In this document: positions 51,958 through 64,000 of the stretch, piece after piece | Position numbering within the stretch: position 1 is the stretch's first letter | How the letters are laid out: every line of letters begins with the position of its first letter | Assembly: GCA_037954325.1 (NCBI GenBank) | Contig: JBBMNZ010000003.1 | Span: forward strand, 21,073,392 to 21,137,391 | Direction: 5' to 3' | Length of the DNA: 64,000 bases | DNA from: Fistularia commersonii | Taxonomy: Eukaryota > Chordata > Actinopteri > Syngnathiformes > Fistulariidae | Position numbers and translations under genes: made by a program | The notes under the pieces: generated by a model | What the model saw: the letters and a program-made list of their open reading frames with translations, nothing else | What the model was told of the DNA's origin: nothing | Databases searched by the model: none

Positions 51958-53940
51958 AAAATTATATGAAAATTAAATTAAATCAAAATTTAAACTAAGC
52001 CATTTTTTTCAGCATACAAAAAGTGGCACAGATCTAACTAAAGGAGAAACGTAAAAAAAAAAAAAAAAAAAAAAAGTAATTGTTTAAAAAAAGAAATTAA
52101 ACTTTTCAGCTGGTAGTTTTAAGTGAGCAGAACATTTCAATTGTTAACCAGAATTTAAAAATGAAATGTTGAAAAACGTTGACTTTTATCAACTGTTAGG
52201 TGAATGTCGGGGACCTATTCTTACTTAAAAAAATTTTCTTGACACATGAATCACAGCTTGTTCTCTGATTACAGTTTTATAGTCTTGCAAATTCAAATGT
52301 GAAGAACCATTCTTCCTTCAAATCTTGAGCAAGAAATCATGATATTTGCCCCTAAGTGTTATGTTCAGAGCAGAACAGCTAAAACTTTATACGAATACAC
52401 TGACAATTAATCCATGATGTCGATTCCATTGATGAGGAAGCTTTATATTTTGAGGAAAACTGATTGATGCCTCCAGTCCGAATGTGACCACATTCAAAAT
52501 CATATGATTTTGGACAATAAATCGTTGTATAGAAAAACAAAATAAAACTAAGAGTAGATATCTACAACCTTATGTTGCTTTAATCTGTGACTGTTATAAA
52601 AATATAAAATATTAAAAATGTATAAAACTAAGATCCTGATTTAACCTTTGCCAGCTCCTTTTATAATGATCAACTCCAATTATTTTGCCATTCGGAGCAA
52701 TGCCATGCTTCTCTTGTTTTGCTGCTTCCATCTTTAGCGAAGAAGACATTATTTTATGGATTCTGGATTTTGGTGAGCCAAAAGCACATTTTCTTTTTCA
52801 ATAACTTTCCATTAGAAATGTGTTTTAGCTGAAGCTGCGGAGAGATGTCAACAGTTTTCTGGATCTTTGCTGCTATTCAGATATTGATATCACTGACAAC
52901 AGGTCATAGACAGTTTTCACCTTCTGGCCCCTGCAAAAAACTTCCTATTAATACAAACAAATGACTTATAAATAAGGCCTTGTAATGATTCTTATAATAA
53001 TATGATTAGATTAAAAATAATTCGTACATCTGTGAAAACAAGTTAAAAGTAATAGTCGTAGTAATGACGTTTGGAATAAAAATAAAAAAAAAATCTTATT
53101 TATTATCTTATTATTCATCATTCTTACGGCAAGATTTATTGTCAGTTCCTTGAATCTAATTTTCAGACCATAATTCGTGCTTTCATGATCTTGGAAAGGA
53201 AGGACTGATCTCCATTAAGACTAGGAGGCAGTTCAAACTCTGTGACAGTCAGTGGTGACGGGTCATTGTGGCAGCCTTTCTCTCTTATCACTGGTTTTCA
53301 TCACATTTTTGCTGAGAAATAGGGATGATCTGACGTCAACATCTGCAGCAACCAGGGGTGGCTGTGTTTGATCAGAGATCCATTTAAGAGACTACTCTGA
53401 CAGTAATGAATTAATGCTATCTTTTTCAAATCAGAAAAATAAATCCTTTGGTACTGTTATTCTTTTTAAATATGATTACCCCAGCTGACACGATAAGGGA
53501 AATCACATTACTGTATTATTCCAAGAAAATACAGTTATTTGAAAGTAGTAAAAATGCTGGTGGCATTACTATAGATGAAGTGAATAGTTTTAGTTAAGAT
53601 GATTGCTTAGACTGAATAAAGTAGATGAAAACTCACTGGGAAAATTTAAGAGGCTCTTTTGTGTTTGATTTTATCCATTTTATTGACTGGGTGAATGACG
53701 AATCTTTGGCAATAAACAATAGTATTCAATTTACTGCCGCCTCAGAGAGATTTCTCACTGTGCGGCTGTTTTCAGCAATCCTCTGTTCGCTACTGTGTAA
53801 ATCTACTGTATAAATCTAGTGTAAATCTGTTTTTTCTCAGTTAACCTCTATTCAAAAGACAGTGAGCTAAATGTAAAAAAAAAAAATCGAGTAAATAAAT
53901 AATCCAGTTAAGTATTTGTTGACTGGGGAAAAAAATACAT

Positions 53941-54300
53941 AAAATCAACATCCAAACAAATAATTATAGAGTAAACATTCTTAGCAAATTGACATTTTGT
54001 AAAAAAAATAATAATAATAATCGAAAAAATATATGGAAAATCAACATCTAAAACAATGTTTACAGAGAAGATTTTTTTTTTTAAATTGACATTTTGTAAA
54101 GAAAATACTAATAATAATTGAAGAAAATATATAGAAAATCAACATCCAAAACAATATTTACAGAGAAAACATCTTTTTAGCAAATTGAAATGTTGGAAAA
54201 AAGTTCTAGAAAAAAAAATCTAGAAAATCAACGTCCAAAAAAATTATTCTATAGAAAATATTTTTACCAAATTGATGTCTTAGAAAAAGTTCTAAAAGTT
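53941..54300. repeat. Four-unit AT-rich minisatellite (89-98 bp units)
   Basis: AAAATCAACATC (or ACGTC) marks unit starts at 53941, 54037, 54135 and 54224. Each unit continues with a CAAA..ATTTACAGAG-like segment, then AGCAAATTGACATTTTG and an AATAATAATCGAAAAAATAT-like end. The last unit is more diverged. It lies about 340 bp upstream of the cpeb1 start codon. Confidence 0.85.
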
Positions 54301-54449
54301 CAATGATGACCATGGGATGTAATCATACTATCACAAATCAGATAACAAATAACATAAATGCAAAGAGACATTTATTTTGTGACAACACAAATATGAATTT
54401 ATGACGTAAGGAAAATAAATCAGTAGAAATAAATAATCTGACACGTGAT

Positions 54450-54635
54450 TTGTTGTGCATGCCCGTCTTTGATGGTGTGCACGTGAACAGACGGAGGCCC
54501 CCGAGGCCCAATCAGCGGCCGAGCGCACGTTTAATAAATTGAGACTAATTAGCTGGCTAGCCGACTTCATAAGTATGACCTTTTATTGAGCTTAACGGTT
54601 ATTATTGAAACATATTTCATTGGTCAGACCTTATC
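54450..54635 (+). promoter_or_regulatory. cpeb1 upstream region / 5' UTR
   Basis: This sequence precedes the first cpeb1 ATG. GC rises at 54460-54530 (ACGGAGGCCCCCGAGGCCCA), and an inverted CCAAT box (ATTGG) lies at 54619-54623. The transcription start is not defined. Confidence 0.4.
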
Positions 54636-57600
54636 ATGGCATTTTCCCTGGTAAGTGGAATAAAATAAATACATTTAAAAAAGGGGGACGCGCAGGAGGC
54701 GGGTGGCAAGCAAGTGTAACAGCAATATTTGACCTTTCGTAACACCCCAAAAAATAACTCGCTAAGCTACATGAAAACGACAAAATGGCCGCTCCTCCCG
54801 CTATCAATTACCCCGTTTAAGCTAATCCCGATTTGAACTGTTAGTGCGGCTTTACGTTCACAATACCTCCGCCCCCCCTCCACCCCCCCTTAGAGAAACG
54901 ACACGCGTCGGCCCGAGAGCCTCGACGGCGACTCTCCGGCCTTGTCCACCTGCAGCAACGCCGACATCTTCCGCAGGATGAACACCATGCTGGGCAACGC
55001 CCTGGATTTCACTGGCGTTTGCACCACACCCAACAACGCCAAGGGAAAGCCGGACCTGCTGTGCGGTAAAGTCTCGCCTTCCACACTCAGCGGCTTGGAT
55101 TCAAGAGCATCGTCAACTGGTTGCCCTTGCACAAAAGTTTTTGGAAAAGTCTCTGCAGTGGCCCGGATTTTGGGAACTTGTTGCCAGACATGTCAGAAAC
55201 TCCCAACAAATCGTAATGAAAATGAGTAATTTGCTTTGGCAGTCTCCGTATCTGATTTGAGGACTTGACAGCTTACAGAAGGAGCATAAAGCACTGATGA
55301 CTAGTTGGCTGTAGCCTTAAGTGACCAACATCTCAGTATATTATTTCTGCCTAAAGTGTAATGTAACGTAAATAACTTATAAAATGTCCCTGTTGACCCA
55401 GATGACACTTGAAATTTAGCTACTTGCTCAAGTTGATCTTTCCTAATGGTTACAAACTTTGAAGAAATCTGACTTAAATCCCTTATTTAGAAGAAAAGAT
55501 CAGTTTTTTTGTCGGCACTTAAAGGTTTATGACTATTGTAAATACATGGGTGTATTTATTGTATTATACAATATATATATTGGGAAATTCCTCCAGCCCC
55601 TAGGATTTGTTTTTTGTCAAATCCCATTTCCTGAGAAATAGGTCAGGGCATCTTTTGTTGGATACGTTTTCATATTTTGTTTCTGTTCTGAATATGCAGC
55701 AAAAACAAAAAGGGCCCATATGCCCACAATGTCAGCATTATGGTTAAGCTTTAGTGGTTTTTTTTTGTTTTTTTTGAGGGAAATATTTAATTCCTATCAG
55801 ACTTAAATCTTTTCCAGACAGAATTGCCGTCTGTTAAAACTTCCTTCACCTTGTCATTATCATGAGTGCCAGCAGCTGATTCATGCTGCATTGCTGATCT
55901 GCAGCATTGCAGCACTGTTTTTTTGCACCAAAGTGAGATTTGCCAAGATAAAGCTCAGCACAATACTAGTGTCCCTGATTTTTTTTTTTTGGGGGGGGGG
56001 GGCGTAGTAATTTTTCAAGTTGTCGTCACCTGTGACTTGATACTGCTCGGAGAATGTTTGCCAATTTGACATGGTCAGCAACGCAGAAATAATGATCTGT
56101 CAAAGCATGATACACAAATGCATCGGTTCTTGATGTAAACTGAGGTTAGCTTCCGGTGTAGCGTCTGCACTACTACCGTGGCCTGGTGCTGCTGAATCAG
56201 GGCTGTAGCTGGCAGTTGGAAGCTTTCCAGACCTGGAGAGGGAAGGGAGGAGCTGGCGGTGCAAATTGCTCTGTCCTCAACATCTGATCAGTCAGCTGCT
56301 TCTCTGACTGCAAGCCTCTTTCCATGCTGTTTGGTGTGTGTTTGTTTGTTTTTTTTTTTTTTTGTTTGTTTTTTTGAGAAACTGAATACACACCATTTAC
56401 TATATTCTTACTTCAGTTCTCTGGGTTATAGAGCATTTGAAAGTCTCAAGTACTTAAGTGAAAGTCTGCTGAGTCATTCGCTCTCATTCCTCTGTAGCTC
56501 TGCCCCTTGCCTCCCCCCTCCCTGCCTGCCTCTGTCGGCTTGCTCAGGAAACAAGGCTGTACAGTGTGAGCAGCAGAAGTGGCGACTGTTTTTCACCGAG
56601 ACGTGCTGTGCCTACCAGAGAGGGGAGCCCTCCTATCAACAAACCAATAGCTCCAACAGAAATTTTTCATTACACAGTTGTTGGGCAAGGAAGCAGGGAG
56701 GTGGGGGGAAGCTGATGTCATTAGCAGGGGTGTGCGAGTGCATCAGCAGCCATGTCACATGCTGCTAGGTGGGTCAGTGATGCGGACGGAGATGCATGGC
56801 AGTTGCACCGGGCACAGAGGCAGCAGGTTAGCTCCCCCATTGTTCAGGTTAGGGACAGACGTAGTGACGAGGGAAGTTTTAATGAGATGTCTCGAACTAT
56901 TCCGACTGCCCTTTTCTGTGTATCGCGTGCTGATTATTGTGGCTGTCTTAACACTCTCTCTCTTCCCTCTGTGTCTACATCTCTGAACTGGCTCTTGGAC
57001 CAAAACAGAGTCGGACCTGGCTGCGGTGGGCAGCAGGAGGATGCTCTTCCCCAACTGTGGTGGCATGCCTGGCTCTCAGGAGATGCAATCATCCAGGGGC
57101 CCACAGAGTGTCACAGACCTGGGCCTGGGCCTCCAGTCTCTGCGTTTGTCTGGCTGGGACAGACCCTGGAGCAGCAGCCAGGAGACAGACTCTCACACTT
57201 CCCCTTCCCAGGTTCAGACCAGCTCACCCTCAAGTAAGTACCTGCTTCTGTCTTTCCGGGACTGAATTCTGTCTCTTAATTTCTTCAATTCACCATGTTA
57301 ACAGCAGCTGGATATGCAGTCATGACACTATTTATTAAGACAACAGTTTAAGGTCTTATGGTCTTTTCTTTTTTTCTAACACATATTTTTATTGAAATGC
57401 GATAACAGCGTGTCTGTGTGGGAACAAGCTGTAGCGTCACTGGGGAGGATGATGTGGCAGTTTTGCTTCGCTCCATCTATAGCCATCCAGAAAGAAACAA
57501 TTCAGTGTAGCTACCTTAAACCGTAAATAGGCTTGTTGTGCTATGTTCCAGCAAGTAAGACAATACTTATTTGAAAGTTACTGACATCTTTGTATTTTAA

Positions 57601-60600
57601 GAATCACCAAATTATAATTTTTCAAATGCCTGCTCAACATGAATGAACTAGATAACATTTAAGTCAGGTTGGTCAGGCTTTGGAGGTAAAGGTATAAATG
57701 TGATGGTACTTAACTGATAACAGTCCTCATCTGTCCCGACCCATTTGTGCAGCTGAAATTATATCGGTGCATATCTAAAACAACCCGACATTACTTTCAT
57801 TAGCGGTTTCTAAACTGGGCCTACAACAAAGTGGGACAGAGCTTTGAATGCAGCCTGCAGCTGAATAATCCCCCTGGAGCCTCATGTTGAGTACACAGTT
57901 ACAGGCCATGCAGGACAGATCTGTCACAGTTGCTGCCGATGTCACTTGGTTATGTAGGAAGATGCTTGTGCTAAAGAAATGTTTTTTTTTTTTTTTTAAC
58001 CAGACTGCAAGCAAAAGGTTAGGGCTGAATTGGTTACTATCACGACAACATTTGATCAAGCCAGAGATCACATTTTATGATTTTTGTGCAATCCAAGCAT
58101 TTTGAAGCTTTGTTTTTTGGCTGTCAATCTTCATCACTTCTACATGGAGAAAGTCCATATAAGTGCATGAAGTAATTCCAGGGCTTGGCAGTGTTTCGAT
58201 ATCTTATGACTGGGATTGTATTTTGTATGACCAAAGTCTGATGCACAATTTAACTGATTTACATTCTGTGGGTACAAGTGGAGTGGATATGAAATTGTCT
58301 CTTTTCCTGAGTTGTTTTCAATATCATGGGAAAATGCAAAAGTAAACACAAGAAATTAGCAGCAAAAATACCTTTTTAGGAATTTCATAAATTAGGGGAA
58401 ATGAAAAATGGTAAAATTTTAGAATGTTGCAAAATATTTACTCCAAATTTCATTACTGAAACAGAGGTGGCATTGCTATCAGCTATCAGTTTTTTTTTCT
58501 TGTCATATTGACCAGCCCTGGGTGGGTTTAGAAGTTTTGATTTCTAAACCTGATGGTAAAAATCAAAAGATGCATATCTTGAGAGAGACTTCGATAATTC
58601 ATTCTGAATCAGCAAAGAGTCCCTTTGATAGTTTGCATTGACATTCTTTCGTCATTGTAATCTTGTAATTGCTGTTTCTCCAGTGCTGGGTATCCTGAAC
58701 AGTCCCTTTAGCAGCATCCTAGGGAAGCCCCAAAGCTACATGCCTTCTGAGTCAATGAGTATGACTGCCGACTTCCTGGAGAAGTTTCCTGGCATGGCTC
58801 GCATGGCAAACCGACTGGATTCCAGCTCTTTTCTGGACTCCCGCTCCAGCAGTCCAGAGGACTCTGAGACTAGTGGCTTCAGCTCTGGCTCCGATCACAT
58901 CTGTGACATGCTGGTATGACCGGGGAGACTTAACCTCTATTCTTTAGGTTTGGTCAATTCTTCTAAAAGTTGTGAAATTTTAAACTGTGGTTTGTAGGCA
59001 TTCATACCGAATTTGAAAATATTTTCAAAAAAAGTAAACCATTTGTATAAAAAGCTTCACTCACCAAGCAATATGGACCCTGATGCTTATTTACACCAAC
59101 ATTTATATTTTTCATCAGCAACTAATTATTCTTTTGGATAATACAGCAAATTGTAAATGATTTGAAATCACAAATTCATGTTTAATGGAAAAACTAATTT
59201 ACATTTGAAAAATAGCATCAGAAGTTTGACTTCAGTGTTTGAGGGCCTGAATATCAAGGATGACTGGGCTAAACAGTAAAATTCAATAATAAATGGTCCC
59301 ATGAGCAATGTTTCGCAAAGATGGCACATAATAAACGTTTAGCAGAGGCCATGCTCTGACAGTAGAGTTTCAACATTGTATCATACAGACTAATTGGCAT
59401 GAGTGGCATTCATTTGTTTTTGTTTTTTTTAGCTGTGTGTAGTGTAATTGGTTCTCAACATTTCAGTCAAAAGAATGTTCTTGAACCTGGAGATTGAACC
59501 CAGTTTGTGTGTGCTTTTTCCCCTCTACTAAAGCCTAGCTTATTGAGGCATCACAGTAATTTTTTCTGAATGTATTGTTACCTTGATTTGTACAATTGCC
59601 ATATAAAGATTTGCTCTCAGGAATTTTGGAAAGGACATGTTTCACCCAAATTACACCTTCAGAATATTCTATCATGATTTCTTTGTTCATATTGCGAACT
59701 TTAACTGCAACTTTAACATTCGGAACAACTGAGATTGGCACGTCCAGATTCAAATCAAGAATTTGTTTTACCTTACAAAGACTTGCTGGATTAATTCATG
59801 AAGTACAAACTTGAATGTAGGTTCTTGCACATTTCTCTTGTTTTGACACTAATCAGACAAATAACCAAAGATGATCAAGATCATGTTTTGGTGTCTTAGT
59901 CATCAGATTGAAATTTTTTCTTTTCTTTTTTTTAAACAGTCCACATTGCGGATTTCTCCTCCCCTGCCTTACCTTACATCAAACCTGCAGAAGGATCTGC
60001 TGAGACTTGGTTCCCGCCTGGACCCCCAGGATACCAGCTCTCCTCTAACCCCACCACCCAGTGCCAGTCCAGCATCTTCAGCACTTTCCCGCCGCTGGCG
60101 CACCGGCTCAACATGGCCTGGTGCAGACATGTTGGACCCATCTGATGAGGCGTTCAGCATTGAAAGGGAGGCCCGCCTGCACAGACAAGCTGCAGGTACA
60201 TCTGAATGGTCAACTTTTTATCTCTGCATCTCTGGTTTTCTGCATTCTAGCTCATGCTTTTTCTGGTGTCATCAGCTGTGAATGAAGCGACGTTCACTTG
60301 GAGTGGCCAACTGCCTCCAAGAAACAACAAAGATCCTCTGTACTCCTGCAAGGTATTTCTGGGTGGCGTACCCTGGGACATCACTGAAGGTAAATCTCTA
60401 CCTGCTGCCTTCATGTTGCCTTGTCTGGATGTTTTTTCCTAAATGCTAACGTACTTGTGAATTTGAGCCATGTGTCAATATAACCTTCCATAACAGTGTA
60501 AAGCTAAAGAGAGAGGTGCTACAAGTAGATGGATTCTAAGTTTTGAATCCATATGTCTGGAGGTTCAACCACTTTTATTCTGACTGGAGAGCTTTAGTAG

Positions 60601-63177
60601 GAGTGGGCATGCTCTAAAATTCTCTTTGCTCTTGGATCTGATAACATGATCTGAGGCTGAACTTGGCAATACTGTTTTATGCTGTGATCAATGAGTTCAC
60701 TGCTGCAGGGTGTCCTTAACAGCTGAGAGGCTTTTTAGTGGAACATGATTGCATGCCCATCTAACCTCTAATTTTAGCTGACTTTTTACATAACTCACTT
60801 AGCAACTTTACTGCCCCCGCCCATTGCTTTACTTAATATTTCTTATTTTTCCCCCCAAGCTGGGCTGATCAACACCTTCAGCGGCTACGGCCCGCTGACT
60901 GTGGAGTGGCCGGGTAAGGATGGAAAACATCCACGCTGTCCTCCTAAAGGTAATGTGGCTAAAGGTAATGACAAGCTGGTAGGCCATTTCCCTTTGTTTT
61001 CAAGGTTGCACTGTGGTGAGCACATGTAGCATGCTGGTGACATTTCAGGGTTTCCACAAGTCAAGGAAAATGTTTCAATAATTTCCCAGGATACCAGAAC
61101 ATTGGCACTTAATTTTTTTCTGACTTTCCAAGTGTCTTCACTGACCTCATTTTAAAAAACAGATATAAATAAAATTAAAAAAAATTAAATGGTTTTCATC
61201 GCCTTGTTAATGGATAAGGTTCACATGGTAACAGTATGATGTTAGAACATTAAACTGTAAAGTGTGAATTTGATTAAAGAAAATGTGTATTTTCAGTCAC
61301 GCAATAAAGCAAAAAGTCAGCATTTCACAAAGATCTTAAAGTTCTGATTGTCTGAATTGTAGCCTCAGACTCCAGCAACTACAGAGCGGCATATTGATGC
61401 AACACAGTACCCTGTATTCTGTTTCGAGAAGCTCAATTTTAATTCCAAATAAACTCTGTATAAGGAGTAGGAACCATGGTTTTACCCAAAAGTGATCTTT
61501 TTGTTGATGGGCTCTGAAGTGGAGGTTTTAAGGTCCTGGAAGCTTTGTTTGGATATTTTTATTTTGGTGTCTGAAAAAGACCGCAAAACAGTCAAATGCC
61601 AATCACACTTGTATTTATGCTAAACTAGTTTCACAGACGTCCTAGTTTAGCATTAATAAAGTATTTGGCATTTGACTGTAGTATGCTTGCTACCTCAAAT
61701 CAGACCATATCCTTTCAAATATCAGACATGAGTGTCTGATCCTGAGTAATATTTTAATCTTGCAGCTATATAGAGCATTGAAAAAGGAAAGGTGGGGGCA
61801 GTTAGCCAGTTGTCATTTTGAATCTTTGCAAATATCCTGTCCTTACATCCAATAGCCTATACATAAACAGTCTCTTCACTCAGAAATGAACATTGGATGC
61901 TAAAGTATCTCCCATGGAATTGCTTTCTAATCTGTATGAAATACTAAGTTGTTGACATGTCAGTCTTTGAATCCTTGCCCTTCTAATCTGCTCAAAAAAG
62001 TCTCCATATTTGTTCTTTCTGCATCGAAACCTCTGATTACTTATTTGAATAAGTGTAAGAGGGGAGAGTAATTCATTCACTACTAGCATCACTGCCCACC
62101 CACAAAATGCCTTCTACCGCTCACATTACAAATCCATGATTTGGTATTTCTGTCAGTAATTTACAAAATCGATACATTTCATTTGATCACAAGTTTCTTG
62201 ATTTTGATATTCTGCTACTTGGGGACATTACCAACTTACTGAAATGACAATGGTTTGCTTAAAAATGTTTATCTGAAACTGCAGCAGCGTAATGCATCTC
62301 ACTTGTATGGAATATGCACCAAGCCCAGTCTTCTCTCCAAAGTCTGACAAAATCCTTTAAAACACTGATTTCTTTGCCTCATTATGGGTTTTGTAGGATA
62401 TGTTTACCTGGTATTTGAAAATGAGAAGTCAGTGCGGGCATTACTTCATGCCTGCTCCCAGGATCCTTTCCATCCTGAGGACAATAGAGAGTACTACTTC
62501 AAGATGTCTAGCCGAAGAATGCGATGCAAGGATGTGAGTATATACCTGACATGAGGCTGGACTACAGTATATATAGCAGTCTGCTACAATATTAATTGTT
62601 AAACAGAGCTCCCAGTGATTACATCTGTTGAACTATCACAGTGAACATGTAAAATGTGTTTGTTGTATTATAATCCTGTGAGTCTTTGTCATCAATTTGC
62701 TGGTCTAGTGTGATATTTGGGTGTGTAGCACAGCATGTCAAACACTTTAAAAAAGCCAAGGCTGGTACAAAGCGATTCCGGCATCTTTGTAGACATTCAT
62801 TTGTAGAAATCTGCTCAGTCATGAATAGGTTTACAGCTAAAGATTAAGAAAACTAGACAGGAGAAAGAAGCTTGGACTAGCTTTTTAAAATTCCTTCGTA
62901 ATAATGCTTCCTGGAAAATGCTTTTATAACACCAAATACCCTTCAAGTTGCTCAAAGTAACCTTTGCTCCTGCTTCAGGTGCAAGTGATCCCCTGGGTGA
63001 TCTCTGATAGCAACTATGTGCGCTGCCCGGCCCAGCGCTTGGACCCTAGTAAAACAGTGTTTGTTGGTGCACTGCATGGTATGCTGAATGCTGAAGCTCT
63101 GGCCAGCATCATGAACGACCTGTTTGGAGGAGTCATGTATGCTGGCATTGACACGGACAAGCACAAGTATCCCATAG
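54636..63177 (+). CDS. cpeb1: Cytoplasmic polyadenylation element-binding protein 1 (partial, 9 exons)
   Basis: Binds UUUUAU elements in 3' UTRs and switches mRNAs between repression and polyadenylation in oocytes and neurons. Coding exons: 54636-54650 (MAFSL), 54894-55065, 57009-57233, 58684-58913, 59940-60195, 60276-60389, 60860-60949, 62397-62533 and 62979-63177. Phases agree throughout, giving 479 codons plus 1 nt. Landmarks are ALSTCSNADIFRRMNTMLGN, LQSLRLSGWDRPWSSSQ, kinase motif LDSR, degron-like ETSGFSSGSDH, and IEREARLHRQAA. RRM1 starts at SCKVFLGGVPWDITE, with EWPGKDGKHPRCPPKG. RRM2 starts at KTVFVGALHGMLNAEAL and ends in DTDKHKYPIG at the window side. The remainder of RRM2 and the C-terminal zinc-binding domain lie to the right. 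Which paralogue (1a or 1b) is not decided. Confidence 0.97.
55066..57008 (+). other. cpeb1 intron 2
   Basis: About 1.94 kb, phase 1. It holds a T-run plus G-run at 55979-56002 and a T-run near 56350. Human CPEB1 has some extra residues at this junction, but the two exons here join in phase and no additional exon is evident. Confidence 0.7.
60943..60970 (+). promoter_or_regulatory. Tandem splice donors in cpeb1 exon 7
   Basis: Two copies of CTAAAGGTAATG give donors after 60949 and after 60964. Use of the second adds 15 nt in frame, changing CPPKGYVYL to CPPKGNVAKGYVYL inside RRM1. Confidence 0.6.
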
Positions 63178-64000
63178 GTAAGACCCTGGGTATTTGAACT
63201 ATTTTAACTGAAAGACACATTGCCAAGCTTGTTGTTTGAACAAATTAGTCTGTAGACCAAATAGTTCTTTGAAAAACGAAATAATGCTGACAGGTTGTGA
63301 AACGGTCAAATCTCTACCGATGCCATTGCATGTGCTTGCGGTACATCTGACGCAGGTGGGCTCAGGCATTTTAAAATTTGACACATTCTGACATGATGCT
63401 TCATTTAATGATTCATGTCACCATGCACACCCATAACTGCATGTTGGTATAAGAGCACATATTAAATATTGATACTATCTGTATGCTCTTAACAGACAGT
63501 ACAGCAAAGCTAAACTTTGATACTACTTTTTAATGAGTGAATTTGCCTTCCCTGCATGGAATTTCAAAGACATGTCTCTGTGTAGGCCTCATTGTATACA
63601 TAGCCAAAAGGAGTTTGCATCTAAATCATCACCATGACGTTACACTTCAGTTGGACCTTGATTTCTTTACTTTCCAATCTAAATGTTTTGGCAAAAAGTA
63701 CATCAACAATTTATCCTAGCCCTATAAAATAATTTGAAAATTAATAGAAAAGGAGCTTCATTCCATTGAGTTGTACTGTAAATAGTCCTTGACAAATTGC
63801 ACACAGACAACTGTATTGATTTTTTTTTTTTTTAGTTCCATTAAACAGCTACCAAATACTGTCATTTTATAGAGACCCTGGAGGGGTCAGTAAAAAAACT
63901 AAAAAAAAACAAAATTGCAAACTTCTTGAATCACAGGAGAAAAAGAATAGCAGACTTGTTTTTTTTTTTTTGGATCTCTGACAACTCCTGTAAATTCCTG
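63178..64000 (+). other. cpeb1 intron 9, running off the window
   Basis: Starts GTAAGACC. No sequence matching the next expected exon (GSGRVTFSN..) is present before the window ends. The right part has T-runs and A-runs. Confidence 0.7.

Larger units (their letters stand above)
49986..54450. other. Intergenic between rbpms2 and cpeb1
   Basis: Mostly AT-rich DNA. Contents: an orphan candidate exon at 50.9 kb, two reverse CTCF-like motifs at 51.89 and 51.94 kb, an A-run at 52053-52075, and a four-unit tandem repeat at 53.94-54.30 kb. No other reading frame shows family resemblance. Confidence 0.6.

Overview
This window is nuclear DNA from a ray-finned (teleost) fish. It holds intron-containing vertebrate genes with GT/AG splice sites, fish-type dispersed repeats (non-LTR retrotransposon ends, hAT-like elements, a tRNA-like repeat) and many microsatellites. 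No bacterial, organellar or viral gene content was seen. Gene names rest on recognising the translated protein families from memory; no database search was run.

Layout. (1) About 0.3-1.3 kb, minus strand: the first two coding exons of a cellular retinoic acid-binding protein gene (crabp1-like); the rest lies left of the window. (2) 1.4-6.6 kb: intergenic DNA with LINE debris, a hAT-like non-autonomous element and an inverted pair of retroelement tails. (3) About 6.7-12.0 kb, minus strand: slc25a44, a mitochondrial carrier with complete coding sequence (315 codons). (4) 12.4-13.4 kb: a strip of SINE/LINE fragments. (5) About 13.7-17.05 kb, plus strand: psma4, the proteasome alpha-3 subunit, complete (261 codons), head-to-head with slc25a44. 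(6) About 17.1-38.7 kb: a gene-poor stretch of more than 20 kb with repeats and several blocks of non-repetitive sequence that could be regulatory. (7) About 38.7-50.0 kb, plus strand: rbpms2, complete (199 codons), with a CpG-rich start region and an extra 3' exon. (8) 50.0-54.6 kb: intergenic, with one orphan candidate terminal exon and a four-unit tandem repeat. (9) 54.6 kb to the right edge, plus strand: cpeb1, nine coding exons (480 codons) running off the window before the end of RRM2 and the zinc-binding region.

How the genes relate. slc25a44 (mitochondrial metabolite import) and psma4 (proteasome) are housekeeping-type genes sharing a head-to-head intergenic region. rbpms2 and cpeb1 are tandem neighbours, and both encode RNA-binding proteins known for roles in vertebrate oocytes. 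Human CRABP1, PSMA4, RBPMS2 and CPEB1 all lie on chromosome 15q, so the window keeps part of an old linkage group. I found no clearly novel biological system. The points most worth checking are a tandem splice donor inside cpeb1 RRM1, an altered kinase motif in cpeb1, a conditional C-terminus in rbpms2, an orphan terminal exon at 50.9 kb, and a vertebrate telomere repeat embedded in a LINE copy.
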